Source: Rickettsiales bacterium
GTDB taxonomy: Bacteria; Pseudomonadota; Alphaproteobacteria; Methylaequorales; Methylaequoraceae
NCBI GenBank assembly: GCA_002691145.1
Contig: NZHE01000019.1
Span: forward strand, 1-37,908
Length of the DNA: 37,908 bases
Reading direction: 5' to 3'
Translations under genes and position numbers: made by a program
Notes under the pieces: generated by a model
The model's database searches: none
Told to the model about the DNA's origin: nothing
The model's input: only the letters and a program-made list of their open reading frames with translations
In this document: positions 9,148 to 16,015 of the stretch, piece after piece
Layout: each line of letters starts with the position of its first letter
Position numbering within the stretch: position 1 is the stretch's first letter

Positions 9148-9519
9148 ATGGCAGTAAGACAAACTGGTAGAAAAGTTTACAAATCCATGCAAGGTAAAAG
9201 CATTGATATGGATTTGCTACGTCAGAAAAATGAACTTACTCCGGCTGTAGGAAATGCTCGTGTAAATGCACGTGGTGATGAATTAGGCCCGGGTGGTAAA
9301 ATTGTTCGTAAAAGAGAAGACGTATTAGAAGACTACTATCGTGATACACCTAACCAAGTTCCAGATGAAGCACCTGTGGCTACAGGCGAGTCAGAGATTG
9401 AACACAAAGCAGATGCAGTTGAAGAAGAAATTGCAGAGCAAGTTCAAGATGAAGATGTTGAAAACTCAGAAAATTGGGTTGAAGACGATGATGGAAACTT
9501 TGTTAAAAAAGGTGAATAG
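9148..9519 (+). CDS. Conserved marine-phage protein of unknown function
   Basis: A 123-residue protein with a basic N-terminal part (VRQTGRKVYKSMQGKSIDMD, then LLRQKNELTPAVGNARVNARGDELGPGG) and a very acidic C-terminal half rich in Glu and Asp. The N-terminal part is of a type commonly seen in T4-like cyanophages and their relatives, without a known function. It has its own late promoter and a strong ribosome site (AGGAG, six bases before ATG), so it is likely made in quantity late in infection. A structural or assembly role would fit; there is no enzymatic motif. Confidence 0.6.
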   Translation: MAVRQTGRKVYKSMQGKSIDMDLLRQKNELTPAVGNARVNARGDELGPGGKIVRKREDVLEDYYRDTPNQVPDEAPVATGESEIEHKADAVEEEIAEQVQDEDVENSENWVEDDDGNFVKKGE

Positions 9520-9521
9520 AG

Positions 9522-9944
9522 ATGTTAACAAGTACAACTGTTCCAACAGTCAAGGGTAAAGTTAGACCTTTACACGATCGACTGATAGTAGCCGAAATGG
9601 AATTCGGTGAAGTTACCACTGCAGGTGGTATTATACTTCCAAGTGACGATGGCAAAGATGTAGGTATTAAACCTAGATGGGCCAAAGTTGTTGTGAAGGG
9701 GCATGAGAATAAAGAAGAATACGGTGAAGGCGATTGGGTATTAGTAGTACATGGTCGTTGGAGTAGAGGATTCAAAGTTCAAGAAGAAGATGACAGCGAG
9801 CCTGTTATTTTAAGGACTGTTGAAGCAGAAGGTGTGTTAGGTTGGAGCAAAGAGGCTCCAAGCGATTTAGCATACTATAACAACCAAGCCGTTGTAAATC
9901 TAGAAAACAATATCTCGGCTAAAGACTTTGCAAAAGAGGAATAA
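9522..9944 (+). CDS. 31: GroES-like co-chaperonin (T4 gp31 type)
   Basis: A 140-residue protein with the GroES fold signature: VRPLHDRLIVAEMEFGEVTT followed by AGGIILPSDDG at residues 14-44. In GroES this region starts the beta barrel and carries the mobile loop whose Ile-x-Leu tripeptide docks on GroEL; GGIIL here fills that role. The barrel continues with RWAKVVVKGHENKEEYGEGDWVLV. It is longer than GroES (about 97 residues) and near the length of T4 gp31 (111), with a C-terminal extension of about 30 residues. In T4, gp31 replaces GroES so that host GroEL can fold the major capsid protein. It follows the preceding stop by two bases. Confidence 0.85.
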   Translation: MLTSTTVPTVKGKVRPLHDRLIVAEMEFGEVTTAGGIILPSDDGKDVGIKPRWAKVVVKGHENKEEYGEGDWVLVVHGRWSRGFKVQEEDDSEPVILRTVEAEGVLGWSKEAPSDLAYYNNQAVVNLENNISAKDFAKEE

Positions 9945-10358
9945 TTGGAAAAAGTAGATCTAAACAAATACAGTCAATTTGTTGAAAAAGTAACATCACA
10001 AGAAAGTAATCAACTATCACCAATGGCTAGGAGACTATCCATTTTAGAAGGCACAGACGGCAAAATTAATATGGCGTTATTGCTAACAGGTGGAATTGGC
10101 TTATCGTCAGAAACAGGAGAATTTAATGAAATTATTAAAAAATGTATCTTCCAAGGTAAACCTTTGGATGATGAAACTGTATTTCATGCTAAACGAGAAC
10201 TTGGGGATATTATTTGGTATTGGATCAACAGTTGCCGTGCTTTGGGTCTTGACCCAAATGAAGTCATAGAAGAAAACGTACATAAGTTAAAAAGCAGATA
10301 CCCAGGTGGGGAATTTGATGTACATCATTCAGAGAATCGGAAAGAAGGCGACCTATAA
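9945..10358 (+). CDS. MazG-type nucleotide pyrophosphohydrolase
   Basis: A 137-residue all-alpha NTP pyrophosphohydrolase. The metal-binding motifs are visible: E56-x-x-E59 in SSETGEF and E85-x-x-D88 in AKRELGDIIWYW, with a C-terminal KLKSRYPGGEFDVHHSENR typical of phage MazG-like proteins. Enzymes of this family hydrolyse nucleoside triphosphates to monophosphates; phage members have been proposed to lower (p)ppGpp or recycle host nucleotides. The start is TTG at 9945, directly after the co-chaperonin stop, because no ATG lies upstream in frame and the first ATG (residue 27) would drop conserved helix 1. The ribosome site is AGAGGA, overlapping the upstream gene. A sigma70 promoter follows the stop. 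Confidence 0.8.
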   Translation: MEKVDLNKYSQFVEKVTSQESNQLSPMARRLSILEGTDGKINMALLLTGGIGLSSETGEFNEIIKKCIFQGKPLDDETVFHAKRELGDIIWYWINSCRALGLDPNEVIEENVHKLKSRYPGGEFDVHHSENRKEGDL

Positions 10359-10363
10359 AATAC

Positions 10364-10392
10364 TTGACTTTTAGGCCTTTAGACTCTATAAT
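10364..10392 (+). promoter_or_regulatory. Host-like sigma70 promoter upstream of 10422
   Basis: TTGACT at 10364-10369 and a perfect TATAAT at 10387-10392 are separated by 17 bases. This is a near-consensus bacterial promoter, likely used by unmodified host polymerase early in infection. The leader is about 20-25 bases and includes an AAAGGA ribosome site before the ATG at 10422. Confidence 0.8.
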
Positions 10393-10421
10393 AATACTAT
10401 AACTATTAAAAGGATTATAGA

Positions 10422-10604
10422 ATGGACGCAAGTATTATTTTACTTCTTGAAGAAATCAAAAAAACAAATAAAAAAGTAGATAAACTTCAGAGTAGCATTG
10501 ATGAACTTGATGCTAAACTAACTAAACATATAGGCTTTATTGATAAGACATATGATGGACTACGTAATCCAATTGATGCGGCAAAGAAATGGTTAGGTAA
10601 ATGA
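10422..10604 (+). CDS. Small coiled-coil protein of unknown function
   Basis: A 60-residue protein that is mostly a heptad-like coiled coil (LLLEEIKKTNKKVDKLQSSI, then DELDAKLTKHIGFID) with a short C-terminal segment DAAKKWLGK that could be amphipathic. It is the first gene after the strong sigma70 promoter at 10364 and has a ribosome site AAAGGAT, so early expression is probable. The following genes 10630 and 10920 (gp44) may share the transcript. No family is recognised. Confidence 0.6.
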   Translation: MDASIILLLEEIKKTNKKVDKLQSSIDELDAKLTKHIGFIDKTYDGLRNPIDAAKKWLGK

Positions 10605-10629
10605 AACTAATAAAAAGGAACTTGATATA

Positions 10630-10923
10630 ATGTGTCCAATGTGTTATATAAATGGATTATTATTTTTAATCTTTGGTGCTTCAGGAGTTGCAATAGCCAA
10701 TAATCCCTGGGTAATTGCAATAGGTGTTATTTTAACCATTGCAGGTTTTTGGTGGATGTGGAGAGCATACAAAAGAAATAAAGGTAAAGGCGGGTTCAAA
10801 AAGAATTTAAAAACCACTGTGATTTATTTGTTAATATTCGCGGCAGGCTTTGTTACTGCTTCTTATGTTACACACGATTACTTTAAAACAAAATACGAAA
10901 CAAAAATAGAGGCAAATAAATGA
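10630..10923 (+). CDS. Small membrane protein, three predicted TM segments
   Basis: A 97-residue protein with hydrophobic segments at about residues 8-24 (LLFLIFGASGVAIA), 27-46 (WVIAIGVILTIAGFWWMWRA) and 64-80 (VIYLLIFAAGFVTASYV), separated by a basic KRNKGKGGFKK loop. It begins MCPMCYI, a C-x-x-C pair that could bind a metal or form a disulfide. The stop overlaps the start of gp44 by four bases (ATGA), suggesting coupling. An inner-membrane location is likely. The function is unknown. Confidence 0.6.
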   Translation: MCPMCYINGLLFLIFGASGVAIANNPWVIAIGVILTIAGFWWMWRAYKRNKGKGGFKKNLKTTVIYLLIFAAGFVTASYVTHDYFKTKYETKIEANK

Positions 10924-11849
10924 AAGAACTTTGGGTAGAAAAATATAGACCAACAACATTGAAAGACTATGTTGTAAGGGATGAAGCACAAAGACAGCAG
11001 ATCGCGGCATGGATAAAAGAAGGTGCAATACCTCATTTGTTATTTTCAGGTGCTCCTGGTGTAGGTAAAACAACACTTGCAAAAATACTTTTTAGCGAAT
11101 TAGAAGTTGACGGATATGACATACTAGAAATAAATGCTTCTAGAGAAAACTCCGTAGACACAGTAAGAGATAAAATTATAAACTTTGTGCAAATAATGCC
11201 ATTTGGTGCGTTCAAATACGTACTGCTTGACGAGGCTGATTACATAACGCCAAACGGACAAGCGGCTTTACGTGGAGTGATGGAAACATATCACACGTCT
11301 GCAAGATTTATATTGACTTGCAATTATCCAAACAGAGTTATACCTGCACTACATTCGAGATGTCAAGGATTCCATATTGAAACAATTGATAAAAATGAAT
11401 TTACGGCAAGGGTGGCAACCATACTAATTGAAGAAAAGATTGATCAAGATATTGATACATTAGACACTTATGTGAAAGCAACATATCCGGATCTTAGAAA
11501 ATGCATTAATATGGTGCAGATGAATACAAGAGATGGTAAACTAGTACCACCGGCAAAAGGAGATTCTCACCAACAAGATTATAGATTAAAAATGGTTGAA
11601 CTTTTTAAAGCAGGACAGATTTCCGAAGCAAGGAAACTAGTTTGTAGTCAAGCAAGGCCAGAAGAATGTGAAGAAATTTACAGATGGTTGTATGATAATT
11701 TAGATATTATAACCAAAGATGAAGATGGCCAGGACAAGGCAGTGCTAATTATTAAACAAGGACTGGTAGATCATTCATTTGTAGCAGATCCAGAGATTAA
11801 TTTGGCAAGTGTGATGATCAAACTAGCAAGACTACAAAATGAAAATTAG
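10920..11849 (+). CDS. 44: Sliding-clamp loader ATPase subunit, gp44
   Basis: A 309-residue AAA+ protein of the clamp-loader family. It starts LWVEKYRPTTLKDYV, the classic RFC/gp44 N-terminus. Walker A is GAPGVGKT (44-51), Walker B LLDEAD (102-107), sensor 1 lies near LTCNYPNRV (132-140), and the arginine-finger SRC motif is at 146-148. T4 gp44 is 319 residues, so it is full length. Four gp44 subunits with one gp62 load the gp45 clamp for DNA polymerase gp43. The gp43 gene lies at 35810 in this window, but gp45 and gp62 are not seen here, and the gene after it is not a recognisable gp62. Expression is probably early, from the promoter at 10364. Confidence 0.95.
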   Translation: MKELWVEKYRPTTLKDYVVRDEAQRQQIAAWIKEGAIPHLLFSGAPGVGKTTLAKILFSELEVDGYDILEINASRENSVDTVRDKIINFVQIMPFGAFKYVLLDEADYITPNGQAALRGVMETYHTSARFILTCNYPNRVIPALHSRCQGFHIETIDKNEFTARVATILIEEKIDQDIDTLDTYVKATYPDLRKCINMVQMNTRDGKLVPPAKGDSHQQDYRLKMVELFKAGQISEARKLVCSQARPEECEEIYRWLYDNLDIITKDEDGQDKAVLIIKQGLVDHSFVADPEINLASVMIKLARLQNEN

Positions 11850-12093
11850 ATACTATAAAGATATTAACGGCTGGCGTTGGGTCGGCTTCCTACTTGCAAT
11901 GGTAGGAGCATTTATATTATCTAATGCTAATGTCGAAACTCAATGGATGGGTTGGGCAATAGCAACAGTAAGTTGTTCTATCTGGATATATATGGGTATC
12001 AAAGATAAAGACACGCCAAGGGCATTAATGGAACTGATGTATTTGTTGTTGGCAGTAAGGGCAATTTGGAATTGGTTAGGAAATGGGCATTAA
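11839..12093 (+). CDS. Small membrane protein
   Basis: An 84-residue protein with hydrophobic segments at about 13-29 (WVGFLLAMVGAFILS), 36-52 (WMGWAIATVSCSIWIYM) and 63-80 (LMELMYLLLAVRAIWNWL). It overlaps the end of gp44 by 11 bases and the next gene by 11 bases, so all three are probably translationally coupled. The Trp-rich last segment (ELMYLLLAVRAIWNW) resembles transporter or PnuC-like fragments in shape, but it is too short for a transporter and no family is claimed. Likely an inner-membrane protein. Confidence 0.55.
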   Translation: MKIRYYKDINGWRWVGFLLAMVGAFILSNANVETQWMGWAIATVSCSIWIYMGIKDKDTPRALMELMYLLLAVRAIWNWLGNGH

Positions 12094-12352
12094 ACACGCA
12101 AAAAAAAGATTTTTTATTGTAAGGTATAATATTAAACCCGATGGCAAGTTCGATGAATTTGTTGAACTTTCTAAGAAAAAGATCGGTCCAGGTAAAATTA
12201 AAGATAGTAGAGTAGTTTTGGATCTTCTCAATGAAGAAGTTGTGAAATGTGATCTTCCAAATGTGCCTGTTGATATCCCTTATGAAAATGTTTACAAGCA
12301 TTACCGTAAGTGGTATGCTGATGTTATAGATCAGTTTGTAGGTTCTAAATAA
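12083..12352 (+). CDS. Unknown small basic protein
   Basis: An 89-residue protein rich in Lys and Val with a compact alpha/beta look: KRFFIVRYNIKPDGKFDEFV, VVLDLLNEEVVKCDLPNVPV, then YKHYRKWYADVIDQF. It overlaps the upstream membrane protein by 11 bases and ends the gp44 transcription unit, because a gene-poor gap of 392 bases follows. No motif or family is recognised. Possibly a small regulator or a replication accessory, from its position next to gp44; this is inference. Confidence 0.5.
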   Translation: MGIKHAKKRFFIVRYNIKPDGKFDEFVELSKKKIGPGKIKDSRVVLDLLNEEVVKCDLPNVPVDIPYENVYKHYRKWYADVIDQFVGSK

Positions 12353-12402
12353 AATTACTGTATCTGTGTCTAAGAAATGCTAATCGTTTTGCTTTCCATA
12401 TC

Positions 12403-12624
12403 TTAGTAATAACTCTCCTTCTCCTCCTGTCTTTTTGTTTCCTTATCTTCAGCCAGTTTTGATTCAACATATATAATTTGACTCTCTTGTCGTAAACTCT
12501 TTTTTTCTTCATCTGTCGCCATAGTTTCCTTTGATATAATGGTCGCAGTTGTAGACTTTTGTAAAACAGCATATGATTCCTTTAGGTTGTGTTTGTGATA
12601 GGATGTGTCTGTGTGAGTAGACAT
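12403..12624 (-). CDS. Possible minus-strand small acidic protein
   Basis: Within the 12353-12744 gap, the only secure gene-free stretch on the + strand, the minus strand holds a 73-residue frame starting at 12624 (MSTHTDTSYHKHNLKESYAV, ending in a Lys/Glu-rich tail). On the + strand this stretch is pyrimidine-rich (CTCTCCTTCTCCTCCTGTC), while genes elsewhere here are purine-rich on their coding strand, so the reversed skew suggests coding on the minus strand. A late-promoter-like CTTAAATA (reverse strand, 12642-12635) lies 10 bases before the ATG. A second minus frame (12345-12572) overlaps it and looks less protein-like. No homologue is recognised; the gene may be spurious. Confidence 0.35.
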   Translation of the reverse strand: MSTHTDTSYHKHNLKESYAVLQKSTTATIISKETMATDEEKKSLRQESQIIYVESKLAEDKETKRQEEKESYY

Positions 12625-12731
12625 TGTGTACTAATATTTAAGGTGCAGGTGCACAAAGAAATATTGGTGTTTTACTTGTATACCTGGTCGTAATATACCT
12701 AAAAACAATATTCTCATAACACTACTCTATA
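12625..12731. other. Non-coding intergenic stretch
   Basis: About 110 bases with no supported gene on either strand. It contains a direct repeat (GGTGCAGGTGCA) at 12642-12653, AT-rich sequence, and the late promoter of the next gene at its right end. No clear rho-independent terminator is seen. Confidence 0.4.
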
Positions 12732-12739
12732 GGTAAATA
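12732..12739 (+). promoter_or_regulatory. T4-type late promoter (GGTAAATA)
   Basis: GGTAAATA lies five bases (TTGAT) before the ATG at 12745, giving a likely leaderless mRNA. The TAAATA core is intact; the first two bases vary from the consensus. Confidence 0.55.
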
Positions 12740-12744
12740 TTGAT

Positions 12745-13224
12745 ATGCATGACGTATTAGACATTATAAAAAACGTACAATCACTGTATTCAACAGGTCC
12801 TACATTAGACATTTTAAAGGACTTTGAAAGAGTGGTCGATGAACTCGATGTTTATGTTTTTAAAAATTGGGAAGATGGAGAGTTGTTAGAAGGCCCTGTT
12901 GACAAACGACATTTTGTTGAGTGCTCATTTATGTGGCCAATTGATAAAATGCCAGATCCATCTGGTGGAAAAAGACTAATCGATCATGGTTGTAAAGTTG
13001 GTTATCAAAAATCAGATCTAATGAAACCAAGACAAATAAAAGGCCCAGAAGATTATAGACCCGGCACAGTAAAAGGTAAAATTGATGCTCATCCTATTTG
13101 GATAGTTCATATAAAAATGCCAAAAGAATTAATTGCAAACTTCAAGTCAGGTTTAGAAAAAGAAGAGAACCAAGACTACATAAATGACATGGCTACAGAT
13201 TTAAATACTCTGGGTGAAGAATAA
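12745..13224 (+). CDS. Conserved phage protein of unknown function
   Basis: A 159-residue acidic-to-neutral soluble protein. The N-terminal part is helical (VLDIIKNVQSLYSTGPTLDI, LKDFERVVDELDVYVFKNW), and the middle is beta-rich with many conserved-looking Trp, Pro and Gly residues (CSFMWPIDKMPDPSGG, DYRPGTVKGKIDAHPIWIVH). It starts five bases after a late promoter, so late expression is likely, and overlaps the next gene by one base. It is of a kind seen in T4-like marine phages without a known function. It does not resemble the clamp-loader subunit gp62, which might have been expected near gp44. A virion or assembly role is a guess. Confidence 0.55.
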   Translation: MHDVLDIIKNVQSLYSTGPTLDILKDFERVVDELDVYVFKNWEDGELLEGPVDKRHFVECSFMWPIDKMPDPSGGKRLIDHGCKVGYQKSDLMKPRQIKGPEDYRPGTVKGKIDAHPIWIVHIKMPKELIANFKSGLEKEENQDYINDMATDLNTLGEE

Positions 13225-13958
13225 TGGAACTTACTGAAGGACTTAAAGCAGGCGATTTAGAAGGTCTTGTTTCAAAGAGATTTGAAGTAGACAAGTATAA
13301 ATCAAAAATGGGCGAAGACAAGGACGTTCTTGTCTTGGCATTTGTTGTAGACAGTCTAGCACCTGCAAAAGATTTAGAAAGATTTGCAGAAAAAGGATAC
13401 AAAAAAGTACTAGATGCAGACGCAACTCCTGGTTCAATGAAAGACGGGAAACATAGAGTTTTTGTAGAGTTTGCTAGGACAGAAGACTGTGACAACCACA
13501 TCGGTGATTTCCTAGAAGACCTAGGTAAACTTTGTAATATTCCTATTTGGGAATTCACATACCATAAAAAACCCCAAGTTTATGAAGCAAGTAGATCAAA
13601 TTTAAATAGTATTCTTCCAAGGAATCCTGAAATGTATATGCAAAAAATCAGTCAATTAAAACTCGGAGAAGTTAAAGATTTTTTTGATAAATTTAATTTA
13701 ATGGAATTCAAAATGGACAACAATTTAATTAATATATCAAAAGGTAAACAAAATTTAAAATTCGAACTAAAAGCATGGGGCGACACAGAATCGGTACTTA
13801 AAGAAGTAAAAGCATTCAAGATAGATAGTGATTCAATGTCAGAGTGTGTGTATCTCACAAAATTCTTCGGACCATATAATATTACTAAAACAAGTAATGA
13901 TTCATTTATATTTTCAAAGAACAATAAATCATGTGAGGTATCGAAGCACGAATGGTAA
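13224..13958 (+). CDS. Conserved phage protein of unknown function
   Basis: A 244-residue soluble protein with two apparent parts. Residues 1-115 have alternating strands and helices (KDVLVLAFVVDSLAPAKDLE, HRVFVEFARTEDCDNHIGDF, IPIWEFTYHKKPQVYEA), and residues 130-244 form a second, Lys-rich part ending in FIFSKNNKSCEVSKHEW. No catalytic motif is recognised. It is coupled to the upstream gene (TAATG) and overlaps the endolysin start by seven bases, so all three are probably on one late transcript. A structural or assembly role would fit the late promoter upstream but is not shown. Confidence 0.5.
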   Translation: MELTEGLKAGDLEGLVSKRFEVDKYKSKMGEDKDVLVLAFVVDSLAPAKDLERFAEKGYKKVLDADATPGSMKDGKHRVFVEFARTEDCDNHIGDFLEDLGKLCNIPIWEFTYHKKPQVYEASRSNLNSILPRNPEMYMQKISQLKLGEVKDFFDKFNLMEFKMDNNLINISKGKQNLKFELKAWGDTESVLKEVKAFKIDSDSMSECVYLTKFFGPYNITKTSNDSFIFSKNNKSCEVSKHEW

Positions 13959-14416
13959 GGTTATCAGAAAATTTCACACTTACAGAATATACTAAAAGCC
14001 AGACAGCATTAAGGCAAGGTATAGACAACACACCTAACGAAGAACACTTAGAAAAAGCAAAATTATTATTTGCCAATGTAGTTCAACCTGTGAGGAATCA
14101 TTTTGGTCCTACTGTGATCAACAGTGGATACAGAGGTCCTGCTTTGAATGAAGCAGTTGGTGGTTCATCTAAATCACAACACTGCAAAGGTGAGGCAGTT
14201 GATATAGAGTGTCCAGGAGTTCCAAATTGGGAAGTTGCAAAATTTATAGAGGACGAACTTGATTTCGACCAACTAATTTTAGAATTTTATACGCCGGGCA
14301 TACCAGACTCGGGTTGGGTTCATGTATCATATAAAGCAGAAGGGAATAGAAAATCTGTGCTTACTGCTATGAAGGAAAATGGCAAAACTGTTTATAAGCC
14401 AGGTTTGATAGAATAA
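13952..14416 (+). CDS. Endolysin: M15-type zinc D-Ala-D-Ala carboxypeptidase/endopeptidase
   Basis: A 154-residue protein of the peptidase M15 family. The zinc ligands are visible: S-x-H77-x-x-G-x-A-x-D84 in SQHCKGEAVDIE, and His124 in GWVHVSY. The N-terminal SENFTLTEYTKSQTALRQGI and the INSGYRGPALNEAVGGSSKS block are typical of this family. These enzymes cleave peptide stems or cross-links in peptidoglycan and serve as lysins in many phages of Gram-negative bacteria. No signal peptide is seen, so release depends on a holin, and a candidate lies at 15628. Genes for i-spanin and a lipoprotein follow directly, making a lysis cassette. Full length for the family. Confidence 0.85.
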   Translation: MVRLSENFTLTEYTKSQTALRQGIDNTPNEEHLEKAKLLFANVVQPVRNHFGPTVINSGYRGPALNEAVGGSSKSQHCKGEAVDIECPGVPNWEVAKFIEDELDFDQLILEFYTPGIPDSGWVHVSYKAEGNRKSVLTAMKENGKTVYKPGLIE

Positions 14417-14419
14417 ATA
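14412..14419 (+). promoter_or_regulatory. T4-type late promoter (AATAAATA)
   Basis: AATAAATA overlaps the end of the endolysin gene and lies eight bases (CGTATATT) before the ATG at 14428. The eight-base spacing and the sequence are almost identical to the promoter at 15370. No ribosome site fits between. Confidence 0.7.
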
Positions 14420-14427
14420 CGTATATT

Positions 14428-14901
14428 ATGTTTGGATATTTAAAAATGGCAATGACTCTAGTCATCATCGGTGGTATAGCCGGTGCTGGAATGTATGTAA
14501 TGAAATTGAGATCAGACAATGCTATTTTAAAAGCAAATCAGATAGAACTAGAACAATCAGTTGAATCACAAAAGCAGTTACTTCAAAAACAAAAGAAAGA
14601 CTTTGATGATATACTTGAGTCTAATAAACAATTGAATAAACTTATTAACACATTGAAAAAAGATATGGACGAACTAGATAAAAGATTCAACAAAGGCAAA
14701 AGAGATATAGGAAAAATTGCTATTGAGAAATCAAAAGTTATTGAAAGAATTATAAACAAAGGTGGTGACAATGCCGCACGATGTTTAGAATTGGCTTCCG
14801 GTGCAAAACACACAGAAGCAGAATTAAAAGCAACAAAGAAATCGGAGATTAACCCGGAGTGTCCGGCGTTAGCAAATCCAAGTTATGTACCTTATGAATA
14901 G
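14428..14901 (+). CDS. Inner-membrane spanin (i-spanin, Rz-like)
   Basis: A 157-residue protein with one N-terminal transmembrane anchor (residues 6-24, KMAMTLVIIGGIAGAGMYVM) followed by a long, highly charged coiled coil (about 27-115) facing the periplasm and a C-terminal part with two Cys residues. This topology and length match Rz-type i-spanins, which bridge the periplasm with an outer-membrane lipoprotein and fuse the membranes at lysis. Its position next to the endolysin and the overlapping downstream lipoprotein gene support this. It is driven by its own late promoter at 14412 with no evident ribosome site, so the mRNA may be leaderless. Confidence 0.75.
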   Translation: MFGYLKMAMTLVIIGGIAGAGMYVMKLRSDNAILKANQIELEQSVESQKQLLQKQKKDFDDILESNKQLNKLINTLKKDMDELDKRFNKGKRDIGKIAIEKSKVIERIINKGGDNAARCLELASGAKHTEAELKATKKSEINPECPALANPSYVPYE

Positions 14902-15343
14902 ATTTATTAAATGGCATAATTCCCAGATAGACTGGTGGAAGGAAAAATTAAACGTTAGTTGGTATGCCGTGTCTTGGATATCATTTATAAAAGGGGCATT
15001 ACTTGTTTTAATTATTGTTGCATTAACCGGCTGTTCAATAGGCGGCGAAAAAAAGATTAAAATATTCCAGGTAGAAGAGCCAAGGCAAAAATTAGATTAT
15101 CCGATGCCTGACGCACTAACTTTAGAAAAAGTACGTTGGATAGTCATTACAAGTGAAAATGCTCAAGAAGTATTCAAGAAATTAGAGGAAGCAGGTATTG
15201 ATCCTGTGTTGTTTGGACTTACAGATAAAGATTTTGAAATACTCTCCAAAAACTTTGCACAGATACGTGCCAAATTACAGGAAACAAACAACTTGCTTGA
15301 AGAATACAAGAAGTACTATGAAGACTCTAGCAATAAGCAATAA
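14885..15343 (+). CDS. Lipoprotein in the lysis cassette, candidate outer-membrane spanin partner
   Basis: A 152-residue protein with a long charged N-terminus, a hydrophobic stretch at about 36-48 (IKGALLVLIIVALTGC) and a lipobox LTGC with Cys50, so the mature part is probably lipid-anchored. The start overlaps the i-spanin end by 17 bases, reminiscent of nested Rz/Rz1 pairs, though this protein is larger than usual o-spanins. A second start lies at 14894. The mature domain has LDYPMPDALTLEKVRWIVIT and a C-terminal helix LLEEYKKYYEDSSNKQ. Similar proteins are common beside spanins in marine phages. An o-spanin role is inferred from the lipobox and position. Confidence 0.6.
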   Translation: MYLMNRFIKWHNSQIDWWKEKLNVSWYAVSWISFIKGALLVLIIVALTGCSIGGEKKIKIFQVEEPRQKLDYPMPDALTLEKVRWIVITSENAQEVFKKLEEAGIDPVLFGLTDKDFEILSKNFAQIRAKLQETNNLLEEYKKYYEDSSNKQ

Positions 15344-15369
15344 TCAATAAAGCAATAATATTGGAATAG

Positions 15370-15377
15370 GATAAATA
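15370..15377 (+). promoter_or_regulatory. T4-type late promoter (GATAAATA)
   Basis: GATAAATA is followed by CGTACATT and the ATG at 15386, an eight-base gap nearly identical to that at 14412-14428. Transcription would start about one to three bases before the ATG. Confidence 0.7.
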
Positions 15378-15385
15378 CGTACATT

Positions 15386-15628
15386 ATGTGGTTCTTTATA
15401 ATGAAAGCAATAGCCGGTAGCATCTTAGGACAGGCTACTAACACTTGGTTCAAAAAGACAAAAGCAGGTGTATGGTTTTATAACAAAATTGACCAATGGT
15501 ATAATTGGGCGGCAAAAAGATATGACATACAGATTTTGTCGGAAGAAGAAAAGAAAATGGCTAAATTTCCTGCATTGAAAAAAAGACTAGATGAAATAGA
15601 AAAAAAATTAAAGGAGCATAGACACTAA
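15386..15628 (+). CDS. Small protein of the lysis region, unknown function
   Basis: An 80-residue protein with a mildly hydrophobic, Trp- and Phe-rich N-terminal part (MWFFIMKAIAGSILGQATNT, then WFKKTKAGVWFYNKIDQW) and a basic helical C-terminus (FPALKKRLDEIEKKLKEH). The first 16 residues could be a membrane or amphipathic anchor. It has its own late promoter, apparently with no leader, and overlaps the holin-like gene by one base. It could be a holin regulator or a membrane-associated lysis accessory; the sequence does not decide. Confidence 0.5.
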   Translation: MWFFIMKAIAGSILGQATNTWFKKTKAGVWFYNKIDQWYNWAAKRYDIQILSEEEKKMAKFPALKKRLDEIEKKLKEHRH

Positions 15629-15969
15629 TGGCTGATTTAAAAGAAGACAAACTTATATCTAAAGAGACTTCACAAAACACATTTTATCACACTGCAAAAG
15701 ATTCTTCTTGGAATGCATTACAAAAAATTTGGTATTTCCTAAAAGAAGAACTGCCTCAATTTTTATCTAACTGGAGAACCGTACCAAGATTGATGATGAT
15801 ATTGTATGGTTTTGCATTCTATGAAGTTGTTACTTGGTTTATGGCACTAGAAAATCCTAACAACGCACAGGCTGGTTTAGTCTCAGTTGTAGTTGGTGCT
15901 GGTGCGGCCTGGTTTGGTCTATATGTAAATGGTAAGAAGACCGAAATACAAAAACACAATAAAAAATAA
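15628..15969 (+). CDS. Holin-like protein with two predicted TM segments
   Basis: A 113-residue protein with two hydrophobic segments, about residues 54-74 (LMMILYGFAFYEVVTWFMAL) and 81-102 (AGLVSVVVGAGAAWFGLYV), a short loop LENPNNAQ between them, and a Lys-rich C-terminus. Two-TM holins with a charged N-terminal domain and basic tail are common in marine phages, and this gene ends the lysis cassette of endolysin, spanins and small protein. It would form inner-membrane lesions that release the endolysin. The family is inferred from topology and context. The ribosome site is AAGGAG upstream, overlapping the previous gene. Confidence 0.65.
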   Translation: MADLKEDKLISKETSQNTFYHTAKDSSWNALQKIWYFLKEELPQFLSNWRTVPRLMMILYGFAFYEVVTWFMALENPNNAQAGLVSVVVGAGAAWFGLYVNGKKTEIQKHNKK

Positions 15970-15979
15970 TTACCAATCA

Positions 15980-16007
15980 TTGACAAAAAACAGTTCTGCT
16001 GTAAAAT
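15980..16007 (+). promoter_or_regulatory. Host-like sigma70 promoter upstream of dnaJ
   Basis: A perfect TTGACA (15980-15985) and TAAAAT (16002-16007) are 16 bases apart. Only eight bases separate the -10 box from the ATG at 16016, so the transcript would be leaderless or nearly so. It opens the DnaJ-deformylase-kinase-ClpA unit. Confidence 0.65.
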
Positions 16008-16015
16008 AATAGTAC

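Noticed and set aside
12745-13224. gp62, the small clamp-loader subunit expected after gp44
   Set aside because: The protein does not resemble T4 gp62 in length or pattern, and it lies under a late promoter after a gap.
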